Source of the DNA: Fundidesulfovibrio magnetotacticus
Lineage (GTDB): Bacteria > Desulfobacterota > Desulfovibrionia > Desulfovibrionales > Desulfovibrionaceae
Reading direction: 5' to 3'
Assembly (NCBI RefSeq): GCF_013019105.1
Contig: NZ_BLTE01000007.1
Location: forward strand, 62,001-126,000
Length of the DNA stretch: 64,000 bases
Each line of letters starts with the position of its first letter. Position 1 is the first letter of the stretch. Position numbers and translations under genes: made by a program. Of this stretch, positions 47,312 through 55,764 are shown one piece after another. The notes below the pieces were generated by a model. The model was given only the letters and a program-made list of their open reading frames with translations. It ran no database searches and had not been told where the DNA came from.

Positions 47312-48016
47312 TCAAAACACCCGGAGCACTCCTTCGCGCACCGATTCACCCATGTCTCTGGAAAGAATTTTCCTGGAAACGCTCCGCAATTTTAATGCAT
47401 TAGCACACGAGAAATTGGAGCATGAGAAGTGGTAGTGCCTGACGACAGCATAATCCTTGCCCAGATATACAGGGATCTCCTGGGGATTCTTCAGCTTGTA
47501 GTTCGTGAGTGCAAGCACGCCTTCCGTATCGCTGGCAGAGAGCGCAAGGAGCGGCTGAACATGCGGCAGGCGCTGCATGAAACCGCGCAAGACCGAAATG
47601 GGCATGAAATTCATCTTGCCGCCCGTGAAACACTGTCTCGCGAGGTTCACGAGATGATCAAGGGGAACTCTCCTGGACGGATCGAATTTCGCATCTTCTG
47701 AATATCCACAAAGGTCCGCAAAGCAGACATCCTCGGCGTCAGCCGCATAAAAACCAAGTTTTTGAAACATCACATGGTACCGTCGCCCCTTCTGGAACTT
47801 ATACCCATCCACAACGAACGGATGATGCTTTTGACCCTTATGTTGTCTCCAGAACGCAGGCCCATCCCTGAGGTATTCCAGAACGAGCTTCCTATTCTCT
47901 CCGGACAGTTCCGAATCAAAATTCGCGTCCGTCCCCCAGAAGATATGTCTTGCAACCGCTGGTGAAGCGCCCTGGTACTGGCGGGCTTCGTAAGCCTCCC
48001 GGATTTCATTGCCCAT
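47312..48016 (-). CDS. Unrecognised protein, A/T-rich gene
   Basis: 234 aa with GAGGA eight bases before the ATG. I do not recognise the family with certainty. Motifs such as ARHIFWGTDANFD, HHPFVVDGYK and RRYHVMFQKLGF recall proteins related to uracil-DNA glycosylases, but the resemblance is weak. The gene is clearly less GC-rich than its neighbours and uses A/T-ending codons more, which suggests recent transfer. Two palindromes and a TACAAT box lie upstream. It has no operon partner. Confidence 0.7.
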   Translation of the reverse strand: MGNEIREAYEARQYQGASPAVARHIFWGTDANFDSELSGENRKLVLEYLRDGPAFWRQHKGQKHHPFVVDGYKFQKGRRYHVMFQKLGFYAADAEDVCFADLCGYSEDAKFDPSRRVPLDHLVNLARQCFTGGKMNFMPISVLRGFMQRLPHVQPLLALSASDTEGVLALTNYKLKNPQEIPVYLGKDYAVVRHYHFSCSNFSCANALKLRSVSRKILSRDMGESVREGVLRVF

Positions 48017-48040
48017 GCGCCGGATCCTCTTTCAATGTCG

Positions 48041-48087
48041 GAACATCTGACATGTTCAGGTTGTTGAACGTACATCAACAAATTGTA
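48041..48087 (-). promoter_or_regulatory. Candidate promoter with two operator-like palindromes
   Basis: On the minus strand a TACAAT box (48087-48082) abuts the palindrome TTGTTGA-N7-TCAACAA (48061-48081). A second palindrome, GAACAT-N5-ATGTTC, lies at 48041-48057. Both sit between the box and the start codon of the A/T-rich gene, as expected for repressor sites. No good -35 is seen. Confidence 0.4.
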
Positions 48088-48308
48088 TCCATCGTGCACA
48101 TGCGCACATCATCAGCTAGACGCATCCCTTCTCACATGACTGACGACTGAAATCAACCAACGGCATACGGAAGTTCTGTATTTCCCTTCGGCCATGGTCA
48201 CGCCGCGTCAAACAGCCCGCGTGGGCGCACCTCCCCGGGCCTGCTCATCCTCTCTCCCCCCCCCTGAAATCCCGTTGGCAAATGGGGCCACATGCGGTAC
48301 CATTCTTC

Positions 48309-48533
48309 ATGGGTTCAACGAAGAAGAATCTGGCGCGCATGAGGCGCAACCTCCAGGACTGGCGCATCGAAGACCTCCAGGCCATCGCCAGAGCGGAAGG
48401 GATCGAGTGGCGGCATAAAGGCACGAGCCATTGCATTTTCGTGCGCCGGGACGGAGCGACCTTGCCCGTTCCGGCCAAGCGGCCCATCAAGCCGGTCTAT
48501 ATCAAGCTTTTCCTGGAATTCCTCGGAGAATGA
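48309..48533 (+). CDS. hicA: HicA-like toxin (mRNA interferase)
   Basis: 74 aa from the ATG at 48309. It has the HicA double-stranded-RNA-binding fold features with the catalytic histidine in HKGTSHCIFVRRDG (His 41). It is longer than the commonest HicA (about 60 aa) because of an N-terminal Lys/Arg-rich segment. It overlaps the following hicB reading frame region closely, giving the usual toxin-antitoxin order. HicA cleaves mRNA and arrests translation when free of HicB. Confidence 0.85.
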   Translation: MGSTKKNLARMRRNLQDWRIEDLQAIARAEGIEWRHKGTSHCIFVRRDGATLPVPAKRPIKPVYIKLFLEFLGE

Positions 48534-48535
48534 CC

Positions 48536-48895
48536 ATGCACGACCTGAGCAAGTACCCCTTCGAAATCCGCACGCTCTCTCCCGAGGACGGCGGGGGCTT
48601 CCTCATCTCCTACCCCGATTTCAACGTCTGCGTGAGCGACGGGGCCACCATCGAGGAGGCCCTGGCCAACGGCCGCGAGGCCCTGGCCGAGACCATCGCC
48701 GCCCTGGAGGAAACCGGTCACCCCGTGCCGGAGCCGGGCTCCGGCCAGACGGCCTCGGGGCAGTTTCGCCAGCGCCTTCCCAAGAGCCTGCACGCCCGGC
48801 TGGTCTCGCAGGCCAAGAAGGAGGGCGTGTCCATGAACATGCTCGTGGCCACCTACATCGCCGAGGGCCTGGGCAAACGGGGACGGGCGCGCTAG
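48536..48895 (+). CDS. hicB: HicB-like antitoxin
   Basis: 119 aa from the ATG at 48536 (GGAG seven bases upstream); an ATG at 48530 overlapping the hicA stop is also possible. The N-terminal half has the HicB fold (YPDFNVCVSDGATIEEALANG) and the C-terminal half a ribbon-helix-helix or helical DNA-binding segment (LPKSLHARLVSQAKKEG). It would bind HicA and repress the operon. Confidence 0.88.
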   Translation: MHDLSKYPFEIRTLSPEDGGGFLISYPDFNVCVSDGATIEEALANGREALAETIAALEETGHPVPEPGSGQTASGQFRQRLPKSLHARLVSQAKKEGVSMNMLVATYIAEGLGKRGRAR

Positions 48896-48928
48896 CCCCC
48901 CCTTTTCCCATTTTTCGCACTTTGCCCC

Positions 48929-48958
48929 TTGACACCCCCGCCGCCGGGCGGGTAGTCA
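48929..48958 (+). promoter_or_regulatory. Candidate promoter of the aromatic supraoperon
   Basis: A perfect TTGACA (48929-48934) is followed after 18 bases by TAGTCA (48953-48958). Transcription would start near 48965, so the leader peptide's second ATG (48967) would be almost at the 5' end. The -10 match is only partial. Confidence 0.5.
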
Positions 48959-49056
48959 TGCAGCCCATGCACTCCACCAACTTTACCGCTGGCTTCTTTT
49001 CCTGGTTTTATTTTTGGTTTAGCCGCGCCAGCGGTATCGGGAGTGGTGCACGGTAA
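48958..49056 (+). CDS. Aromatic leader peptide of the aro-phe-tyr-trp supraoperon
   Basis: 32 codons from the ATG at 48958, or 29 from the ATG at 48967, ending in TAA. Codons 13-21 (48994-49020) read Phe-Phe-Ser-Trp-Phe-Tyr-Phe-Trp-Phe: five Phe, two Trp and one Tyr in nine codons, plus one Phe earlier. Such a run is characteristic of a leader peptide that measures charging of aromatic tRNAs. The run lies in the loop of hairpin 1:2 of the attenuator. No strong Shine-Dalgarno sequence is seen (GGGCGGG only), and from the predicted promoter the ATG at 48967 would be nearly leaderless. Confidence 0.8.
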   Translation: MQPMHSTNFTAGFFSWFYFWFSRASGIGSGAR

Positions 49057-49121
49057 CGAAACGAATCGACCGGAAACCAAACCGAGGGCCGCTGGCATAA
49101 AGCCGGCGGCCCTCTTCGTTT
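48984..49121 (+). promoter_or_regulatory. Transcription attenuator with alternative hairpins
   Basis: Segment 1 (48984-48993, TACCGCTGGC) pairs perfectly with segment 2 (49027-49036, GCCAGCGGTA). Segment 2 can instead pair with segment 3 (CCGCTGGC, 49089-49096, an exact copy of the core of segment 1), with additional UCGG/CCGA pairs at 49037-49040 and 49082-49085. Segment 3 also forms the left arm of the terminator 49084-49096/49102-49114 (13 bp with one G-U pair, loop ATAAA), followed by TTCGTTT. A ribosome stalled on the Phe/Trp/Tyr codons would cover segment 1, free segment 2 for segment 3 and prevent termination. Confidence 0.85.
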
Positions 49122-49169
49122 ACCAGGACCCCGGCTTATCCGGAGGCCGCAACCGCGGAGGATCGCAAA

Positions 49170-49967
49170 ATGCTCATCGGAAAAGCCGTACGCCTGGAAC
49201 GCATCTTCAACCGCAACAACAACCGCACCATCGTCGTCCCCATGGACCACGGCGTCACCGTTGGCCCCATCGACGGACTCATCGACATGCGCGAGACCAT
49301 CAACCAGGTGGCCGAGGGCGGCGCCAACGCCGTGCTCATGCACAAAGGCCTCGTGCGCTGCTCCCACCGCAAGCGCGGCCGCGACGTGGGCCTGATCATC
49401 CACCTCTCCGCCTCCACCACCATCTCGCCCTTCCCCAACGCCAAGACCCTCGTGGCCACCGTCGAGGACGCCCTCAAGCTCGGCGCGGACGGCGTCTCCC
49501 TGCACATCAACCTGGGCGACGAGACCGAACGCCACATGCTCGAAGACTTCGGACACGCCACCTCCAAGGCCACCGAATGGGGCATGCCCGTGCTGGCCAT
49601 GGTCTACGCGCGCGGCCCCAAGGTGAAGAACGAGTACGACCCCGCCACCGTGGCCCACTGCGCCCGCGTGGGCATGGAACTGGGCGCGGACGTGGTGAAG
49701 GTGCCCTACACCGGAGACGTGGAAACCTTCGCCAAGGTCTGCGAGTCCTGCTGCATCCCCGTGGTCATCGCGGGCGGCCCCAAGCTCTCCGACGTGCGCG
49801 ACCTGGTGACCATGGCCCACGACTCCGTACAGGCGGGCGGCTCGGGCCTCTCCATCGGGCGCAACATCTTCCAGTACGCCCAGCCCTCCCGGCTGGTGCA
49901 GGCCCTGCACGGCGTGGTGCACCTCAACTGGGAGGTGGAACAGGCCATGGAACTCCTCAAGGACTAG
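49170..49967 (+). CDS. 2-amino-3,7-dideoxy-D-threo-hept-6-ulosonate (ADTH) synthase
   Basis: 265 aa. It is a class I aldolase-like protein with [13 protein letters not shown] near the N-terminus and the Schiff-base Lys in [11 protein letters not shown]. It is directly followed by DHQ synthase II and aromatic genes, which points to ADTH synthase (also called AroA'), the first step of the archaeal-type route from aspartate semialdehyde and a deoxy-ketosugar phosphate to dehydroquinate. It is the first structural gene after the attenuator. A bacterial fructose-bisphosphate aldolase role is less likely in this setting. Confidence 0.9.
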   Translation: MLIGKAVRLERIFNRNNNRTIVVPMDHGVTVGPIDGLIDMRETINQVAEGGANAVLMHKGLVRCSHRKRGRDVGLIIHLSASTTISPFPNAKTLVATVEDALKLGADGVSLHINLGDETERHMLEDFGHATSKATEWGMPVLAMVYARGPKVKNEYDPATVAHCARVGMELGADVVKVPYTGDVETFAKVCESCCIPVVIAGGPKLSDVRDLVTMAHDSVQAGGSGLSIGRNIFQYAQPSRLVQALHGVVHLNWEVEQAMELLKD

Positions 49968-49977
49968 GCGGGACATC

Positions 49978-50949
49978 GTGAAACAGGTCTGGTTCAAAGC
50001 CATCCCCTTCGAGAAGAAGCTCGTCACCCTGGCCCTGGAGTCGGGCGTGGACGCCGTGCTCGCCGAACCCCAACACGCCGACGCCGTGCGCGCCCTGGGC
50101 CGCGTGGAGGTCTTCACCCCCGAGGAGGCCGCCTTCGTGGCCCTGGCCTCCAAAGCCGACGAGCAGACCGCCGTGGACGCCCTCAGGGACGGACGCAAAA
50201 CCGTGCTCACCCTGGGCTGGGAGATCATCCCCGTGGAGAACATCCTGGCCCAGGCCAAGGGCCTGGCCGTGGAAGTGGACGGGCTCGACCGCGCGCTCCT
50301 GGCGGCGGGCATCCTGGAGCGCGGCGTGGACGCCGTGCTGGTGCTCCCCGAGGCCGCGGGCGACCTCAAGCGTATCGTGGCCGGCGTGAAGCTCTCCCAG
50401 GGGGCCATGCCCCTGGAGACGGCCGTGGTCACGTCCATCAAGGCCGCCGGGCTGGGCCACCGCGTCTGCGTGGACACCATGAGCGTGCTCAAGAAGGGCC
50501 AGGGCATGCTTGTGGGCAATTCGAGCGCCTTCACCTTCCTGGTGCACGCCGAGACCGAATCCAACCCCTACGTGGCAGCGCGCCCCTTCCGGGTGAACGC
50601 CGGGGCCGTGCACGCCTACGCCGTGATGCCCGGCGACCGCACCACCTATCTCGAAGAGCTGGCCTCGGGCGACGAGGTGCTCATCGTCTCGGCCTCTGGC
50701 GAAACGAGCTTGGCCACCATCGGCCGCACCAAGGTGGAGGTGCGCCCCATGCTGCTGGTGACGGCCAGAACCGCCGAGCGCGAGGGCGCGGTGTTCCTCC
50801 AGAACGCCGAGACCATCCGCCTCACGCGGCCCGGCGGCGAGCCCGTGAGCGTGGTGGCCCTCAAGCCCGGCGACGAAATCCTCGTGCGCTCCGACCAGGC
50901 CGGACGCCACTTCGGCATGCGCATCGCCGAAGAGATCAAGGAAGGCTAG
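49978..50949 (+). CDS. 3-dehydroquinate synthase II
   Basis: 323 aa, GTG start 10 bases after the previous stop. It belongs to the DHQ synthase II family (AroB'), with ITTYLEELASGDEVL-type C-terminal segments, RPFRVNAGAVHAYAVMPG and KPGDEILVRSD. It oxidatively deaminates ADTH to 3-dehydroquinate with NAD, replacing the usual AroB. The pair means this organism enters the shikimate pathway without DAHP. It is unrelated to classical AroB. Confidence 0.93.
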   Translation: MKQVWFKAIPFEKKLVTLALESGVDAVLAEPQHADAVRALGRVEVFTPEEAAFVALASKADEQTAVDALRDGRKTVLTLGWEIIPVENILAQAKGLAVEVDGLDRALLAAGILERGVDAVLVLPEAAGDLKRIVAGVKLSQGAMPLETAVVTSIKAAGLGHRVCVDTMSVLKKGQGMLVGNSSAFTFLVHAETESNPYVAARPFRVNAGAVHAYAVMPGDRTTYLEELASGDEVLIVSASGETSLATIGRTKVEVRPMLLVTARTAEREGAVFLQNAETIRLTRPGGEPVSVVALKPGDEILVRSDQAGRHFGMRIAEEIKEG

Positions 50950-50951
50950 GC

Positions 50952-52088
50952 ATGACCTCCAACACCGACGACCCCGCGCGCGACGAACCCCTCGTCGCCG
51001 TGCGCGACGCCATCGACCAGGTGGACCAGGACCTCCTGGCCCTGCTCAACCGCCGCGCCGCCCTCTCCCTGGAGGTGGGACGCCTCAAGGCCGGCAGCGA
51101 CGAGCCCGTGTTCAAGCCCTTCCGCGAGAAGGAGGTGCTCGAAAAGCTCGCCCGGGAGAACCCCGGCCCCCTGCCCGACGAGCACCTGCGCTCCATCTAC
51201 CGCGAGATCATGTCCAGCTCGCGCAGGCTCCAGCGCACCCAGAAGGTGGCCTACCTTGGCCCCGAGGGCACGTTCTCCTACTTCGCCGCCGTGAGCTACC
51301 TGGGCCGCTCCTCCGAGTTCACCCCCCAGCCCGGCATCCCCGAGGTGTTCGAGGCCGTGCACCTGCGCGACGCCGAACTGGGAGTGATCCCCCTGGAGAA
51401 CTCCCTGCAGGGCACCGTGGGCCAGAGCCTGGACCTCTTTTTGCGCCACGAGGTGTTCATCCAGTCCGAGCTCTACTGCAAGATCAGCCACGCACTGCTC
51501 TCCAAGGGGTCGGACCTTTCGCGCATCGAGGAGATCTACTCCCATCCCCAGCCCTTGGCCCAGTGCGGCGGCTGGCTCAAGGCCCACCTGCCCATGGCCC
51601 GGATCATCCCGGCCGAGTCCACGGCCGCCGCCGCCCGGCGCGTGCTCTACAACCCCAAGGCCGCCGCCGTGGGCCACGTGAAGCTCTCCGAGATGCTGGG
51701 CCTGAACGTGCTGGCCAGCCGCATCGAGGACCTGCCCGACAACTGGACCCGCTTCCTGGTGATCGGCCCCGCCGAGACCAAGACCGGCAACCGCGACAAG
51801 ACCTCCATCCTTTTCACCCTGCCCGACAAGCCGGGCAGCCTCTCCGCCGTGCTCAACCGCCTGGCCGTGGAGGGGATCAACCTGACCAAGCTCGAATCGC
51901 GCCCGCTGCGCGGCGAAAAGTGGAAATACGTCTTCTTCGCGGACCTCCAGTGCGACCTGGGCCGCGACGAGTTCAAGACCATGCTGGAGCAGCTGCGCCA
52001 GGAGCTCAACTCCCTGCGCATCCTGGGCAGCTACCCCACGGGGCCGCACCTGGACGTCTCCGGGTCCGCCGTGCTGGAACGGGCCTGA
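50952..52088 (+). CDS. pheA: Bifunctional chorismate mutase / prephenate dehydratase
   Basis: 378 aa. An N-terminal AroQ-type chorismate mutase (about 12-95, with DQVDQDLLALLNRRAALS), a prephenate dehydratase domain (about 98-280, VAYLGPEGTFSYFAA) and an ACT domain (about 285-365) with the Phe-binding ESRP motif. It makes phenylpyruvate from chorismate; the intact ACT domain implies feedback inhibition by phenylalanine in addition to attenuation. Starts 2 bases after the upstream stop. Confidence 0.96.
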   Translation: MTSNTDDPARDEPLVAVRDAIDQVDQDLLALLNRRAALSLEVGRLKAGSDEPVFKPFREKEVLEKLARENPGPLPDEHLRSIYREIMSSSRRLQRTQKVAYLGPEGTFSYFAAVSYLGRSSEFTPQPGIPEVFEAVHLRDAELGVIPLENSLQGTVGQSLDLFLRHEVFIQSELYCKISHALLSKGSDLSRIEEIYSHPQPLAQCGGWLKAHLPMARIIPAESTAAAARRVLYNPKAAAVGHVKLSEMLGLNVLASRIEDLPDNWTRFLVIGPAETKTGNRDKTSILFTLPDKPGSLSAVLNRLAVEGINLTKLESRPLRGEKWKYVFFADLQCDLGRDEFKTMLEQLRQELNSLRILGSYPTGPHLDVSGSAVLERA

Positions 52089-52109
52089 TCAACACATGAG
52101 GAGCATCGC

Positions 52110-53423
52110 GTGAACGCCCCCATCGACATCAAGGCCCCGGCCTCCAAGTCCGTCTCGCACCGCGCCTTCATCTGCGCGGCGCTGGCGGAGGGGACCTCCC
52201 TGGTCACCGACGCCCTGGAGTCCGACGACCTCATCCGCACCCGGCGCTGCCTCACGGCCGCCGGGGCCGTCTTCCGCAACACCGAGCGCGGCTGGGAGAT
52301 CACCGGCACGGCAGGCCGACCCTCCGGCGGCATGAAGCACCCCGCCGACTGCGACGTGGGCGAATCCGGCACCACCTGCCGCCTGCTCACCGCCGTGCTG
52401 GCCGCCGGACGCGGGCTCTTCCGCATCCACGGCGAGGGCCGCATGCACGAACGCCCCATCGGCCAGCTGGTCAGCGCCCTGGAACACCTGGGGCCGGTGT
52501 TCGAGTGGGAGGGCAAGCCCGGCTTCCCCCCCTTCGTCATCCGCACCGAGGGCCTCTGCGGCGACCACGCCGACGTGAGCCTGGAGGAATCGAGCCAGTA
52601 CCTCTCGGGCCTCCTGCTGGCCGCGCCCATGGCCCTGCGCCCCATCGTCGTGGGGGTGGGCGGGGCCAAGGTGGTCTCCTGGCCCTACGTGTCGCTCACG
52701 CTCATGGCCATGGCCGACTTCGGCGCGGCCCTGGACGTGGAACTGCTCCAGGACGGGGCCTGGGTCCCCACGCCCTTTACCGAGGTGCGCGAGGTGGTCC
52801 CCGGCGGCATCCGCTTCCGCGCGCGGCCCACGCCCTACCGCGCCCGCTCCTACACCGTGGAGGGCGACTGGTCCAACGCCTCCTACTTCCTGGCCGCCGG
52901 GGCCGCCGGGCCAAGGCCCGTGCGCGTCACCGGTCTGCGGCGCGACTCCCTCCAGGGCGACCGCGCCATCCTGGACATCCTCCAGGCCATGGGCGCGAAC
53001 GTGGAGTGGGACGACGCGGGCGTCACCGTTTCCGGCCAGGGCCTGCGCGGCGTGGAGGTGGACATGGGCCACTGCCCGGACCTGGTGCCCACGGTCTGCG
53101 CCGTGGCCGCCCAGGCGCAAGGCCCCACCACCATCCGCAACGTGGCCCACCTGCGCATCAAGGAGTCCGACCGCCTGGAGGCCTGCGCCGCCGAGATCGC
53201 CCGCGCGGGCGGCGTCACCGCCACCTTCGCGGACGGGCTAACCGTCACGCCCGCGCCCCTGGAGAAGGAGCGCCCCGTCACCTTCTCCACCTACGGCGAC
53301 CACCGCATGGCCATGAGCCTCTCGCTCCTGGAACTGGCGGGGGTGGACGTGCGCCTGGACAAGCCCGCCTGCGTGGCCAAGAGCTTCCCCGGCTTCTGGG
53401 ACCAGTGGAGGCTCGTGCGGTGA
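52110..53423 (+). CDS. aroA: 3-phosphoshikimate 1-carboxyvinyltransferase (EPSP synthase)
   Basis: 437 aa, GTG start with GAGGAG. It has KSVSHRAFICAALAEG with the substrate-binding Lys and Arg, the GESGTTCRLL motif and the later HLRIKESDRLEA and FSTYGDHRMAM. It joins shikimate-3-phosphate and PEP in the sixth step to chorismate. The downstream tyrA start overlaps its stop (GTGA). Confidence 0.97.
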   Translation: MNAPIDIKAPASKSVSHRAFICAALAEGTSLVTDALESDDLIRTRRCLTAAGAVFRNTERGWEITGTAGRPSGGMKHPADCDVGESGTTCRLLTAVLAAGRGLFRIHGEGRMHERPIGQLVSALEHLGPVFEWEGKPGFPPFVIRTEGLCGDHADVSLEESSQYLSGLLLAAPMALRPIVVGVGGAKVVSWPYVSLTLMAMADFGAALDVELLQDGAWVPTPFTEVREVVPGGIRFRARPTPYRARSYTVEGDWSNASYFLAAGAAGPRPVRVTGLRRDSLQGDRAILDILQAMGANVEWDDAGVTVSGQGLRGVEVDMGHCPDLVPTVCAVAAQAQGPTTIRNVAHLRIKESDRLEACAAEIARAGGVTATFADGLTVTPAPLEKERPVTFSTYGDHRMAMSLSLLELAGVDVRLDKPACVAKSFPGFWDQWRLVR

Positions 53424-54355
53424 GCAAGCCTTCCGCCATCGCCACCCTTGCCGTGGTGGGCGCTTCCGGCAAGATGGGCCGCCTCTTCACGGCGCGCTGC
53501 CGCCGCGAGGGCCTGGCCTGCTTCGAGCTGGACGCCCCCCTGGACATGGACCAGGCCGCGCGCGCCCTCCCCAGGGCCGACCTGGTGCTCCTGTGCGTGC
53601 CCGCCCAGGCCGTCACGGAGGCGCTGCGCGCCCTGGCCCCGCTGATCCCCAAGGGATGCGCGGTGGCGGACATCTGCTCGGTGAAGGTGAGGCCCCTCGA
53701 AGAAATGCTCGCCCTGCACCCGGGCCCCGTGGTGGGCACGCACCCGCTGTTCGGCCCCGTGCCGCCCGAGGGCGAGGCCCCCCGCGTGGCCGTGTGCCCG
53801 GGCCGGGGCGAGGCGGCCTGTCTCCAGGTGGAGGAGCTGCTCGCGCGCCTGGGTTTCGCCCCCTTCCGCACCACCGCCCACGAGCACGACCGGGCCATGG
53901 CCTACGTGCAGGGGCTCAACTTCGTCTCCACCGTGGCCTACCTGGCGGCCCAGAGCGCCCACGAGGGCTTCGAGCGTTTCCTGACGCCCTCCTTCACCCG
54001 CCGCCTGGAGGCCTCGCGCAAGCTCATCCTGGAAGACGCCGAACTCTTCCGTCTGATCTTCGAGGCCAACCCCCACAGCCTGGAGGCCGTGCGCAGCTTC
54101 CGCAACTACCTCAACGTGGCCGCGGGCGGCGACCTGGAGCTCCTGGTGGAGCGCGCCAGGTCCTGGTGGAGACAGCCCGCCCCCGCCCCAACCTGCAACC
54201 GCGACGACGAACCGGCCCCCAAACACGGGATGCCAAAGGGGCTCGCCCCTTCGGCCGCCGAAGGATTCTCCCGCGACAGCGCACCAGCGCCCGACAGAGC
54301 GGCCGGGGAGACTCCCCCGGCCCCCACACGCTCCAACAAGGACGACACGCCATGA
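53420..54355 (+). CDS. tyrA: Prephenate dehydrogenase with a low-complexity C-terminal tail
   Basis: 311 aa, GTG start overlapping aroA by 4 bases. N-terminal NAD-binding VVGASGKMGRLF, then GTHPLFGP with the prephenate-binding His. It converts prephenate to 4-hydroxyphenylpyruvate for tyrosine. From about residue 255 the sequence turns into a Pro/Ala/Asp-rich tail with no family match, encoded by palindrome-containing DNA (for example 54236-54251). The tail ends in an ATGA overlap with trpE, so translation coupling is kept. No ACT domain is seen. Confidence 0.9.
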   Translation: MSKPSAIATLAVVGASGKMGRLFTARCRREGLACFELDAPLDMDQAARALPRADLVLLCVPAQAVTEALRALAPLIPKGCAVADICSVKVRPLEEMLALHPGPVVGTHPLFGPVPPEGEAPRVAVCPGRGEAACLQVEELLARLGFAPFRTTAHEHDRAMAYVQGLNFVSTVAYLAAQSAHEGFERFLTPSFTRRLEASRKLILEDAELFRLIFEANPHSLEAVRSFRNYLNVAAGGDLELLVERARSWWRQPAPAPTCNRDDEPAPKHGMPKGLAPSAAEGFSRDSAPAPDRAAGETPPAPTRSNKDDTP

Positions 54356-55764
54356 TCGAGTTCATTCAGGAAGCCAAGTGGCTGCCCGCCGACGTGCAGA
54401 CGCCCATCAGCCTCTATCTGGGGCTGGTGGGGGACCGTCCGGGCATTCTGTTCGAGTCCGCCGAGGTGGACGGACGCCTGGGCCGTTATTCGATCCTGGC
54501 CTGGGATTTCCGCCTCTCGGCCAACTGCCAGGACGGCAATCTGGTGGTCACCACCCGCGACGACCGCCTGAAGCCCCTGGAAGAGCTCACCGGCCGCCCC
54601 TTCCTGGAGGGCGTGCGCGAGCTGATGAAGCGCATCCGCGTTTCGCCGCCCGAGGGCTTCGCGGACCTGCCCGCCATCACCCGGGGGCTCTACGGCTACT
54701 TCGGCTACGCCTCGGCCGCCCTCTTCGAGCCCAAGCTCTCCAAGGTGATCCCCGAAAAGGACATGGAGGTCACCCTGGTGCTGCCCGGGCACGTGGTGCT
54801 CTTCGACCACCTGCGCCACCGCTGCTGTCTGCTCTCCCTGGGCGGGGGCATGCGCCCCAAGCTGGACGCCTCGGCGGTGCTGCGCTCCTCCGAGAAGCCC
54901 GAGATGGGGGGCGTCTTGCACCATCCGGGCGAGCAGGCCTTCCTGGCCGGGGTGGAGAAGGCCAAGGAGCTGATCCGCCAGGGCGAGTGCATCCAGGTGG
55001 TGCTCTCCAACCGCTTCCACGCGCCCTTCTCAGGCGACCCCTTCGCGGTGTACCGCAGGCTGCGCCAGGTGAACCCCTCGCCCTACATGTTCTTCGTGCG
55101 CCTGCCGCGCATCACCCTGGTGGGCTCCTCGCCGGAGTTCCTGGTGCGCTGCGTGGACGGCGCGCTCACCACCGCGCCCATCGCGGGCACGCGCCCGCGC
55201 GGGGCCGACGAGGCCCAGGACGACCTCCTGGCCCAGGACCTGTTGGCCGACCCCAAGGAACGCGCCGAACACGTGATGCTGGTGGACCTGGGCCGAAACG
55301 ACCTGGGACGCATCGCCAAACCCGGCACCGTGCGGGTGGAGAAATTCATGCAGGTGGAGAAGTTCTCCCACGTGCTGCACCTGACCAGCTACGTGACGGC
55401 CAGGCTCAAGGACGGCCTGGACGCCCTGGACGTGATCGGCTCGGTGTTCCCCGCGGGCACGGTGTCGGGCGCGCCCAAGGTGCGCGCCATGGAGATCATC
55501 GCCGACACCGAGACCATCCCGCGCGGGCCCTACGCCGGGGCCATCGGCTGGCTGGGCCTGGACCCGGACCGCGTGGACCTGGACACGGGCATCCTCATCC
55601 GCACCATGTGGTTCCGCGACGGCATGGTGCACTGGCAGACGGGCGCGGGCCTGGTCTACGATTCGGACCCCGCGAAGGAATGGCAGGAGGTCCACAACAA
55701 GGCCCGCGTGCTGGCGGAAGTGCTGGCCGGGGAGGAGGAAGGCGATGTTTTTACTCATAGATAA
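54352..55764 (+). CDS. trpE: Anthranilate synthase component I
   Basis: 470 aa. The chorismate-binding domain is complete: TTAPIAGTRPRG, HVMLVDLGRNDLGRI, GTVSGAPKVRAMEIIA and GAGLVYDSDP. The N-terminal domain contains the tryptophan-binding region near LLES-type sequence (FESAEVDGRLGRYS), consistent with feedback control. It works with TrpG to make anthranilate. It overlaps tyrA by 4 bases and trpG by 20. Confidence 0.96.
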   Translation: MIEFIQEAKWLPADVQTPISLYLGLVGDRPGILFESAEVDGRLGRYSILAWDFRLSANCQDGNLVVTTRDDRLKPLEELTGRPFLEGVRELMKRIRVSPPEGFADLPAITRGLYGYFGYASAALFEPKLSKVIPEKDMEVTLVLPGHVVLFDHLRHRCCLLSLGGGMRPKLDASAVLRSSEKPEMGGVLHHPGEQAFLAGVEKAKELIRQGECIQVVLSNRFHAPFSGDPFAVYRRLRQVNPSPYMFFVRLPRITLVGSSPEFLVRCVDGALTTAPIAGTRPRGADEAQDDLLAQDLLADPKERAEHVMLVDLGRNDLGRIAKPGTVRVEKFMQVEKFSHVLHLTSYVTARLKDGLDALDVIGSVFPAGTVSGAPKVRAMEIIADTETIPRGPYAGAIGWLGLDPDRVDLDTGILIRTMWFRDGMVHWQTGAGLVYDSDPAKEWQEVHNKARVLAEVLAGEEEGDVFTHR

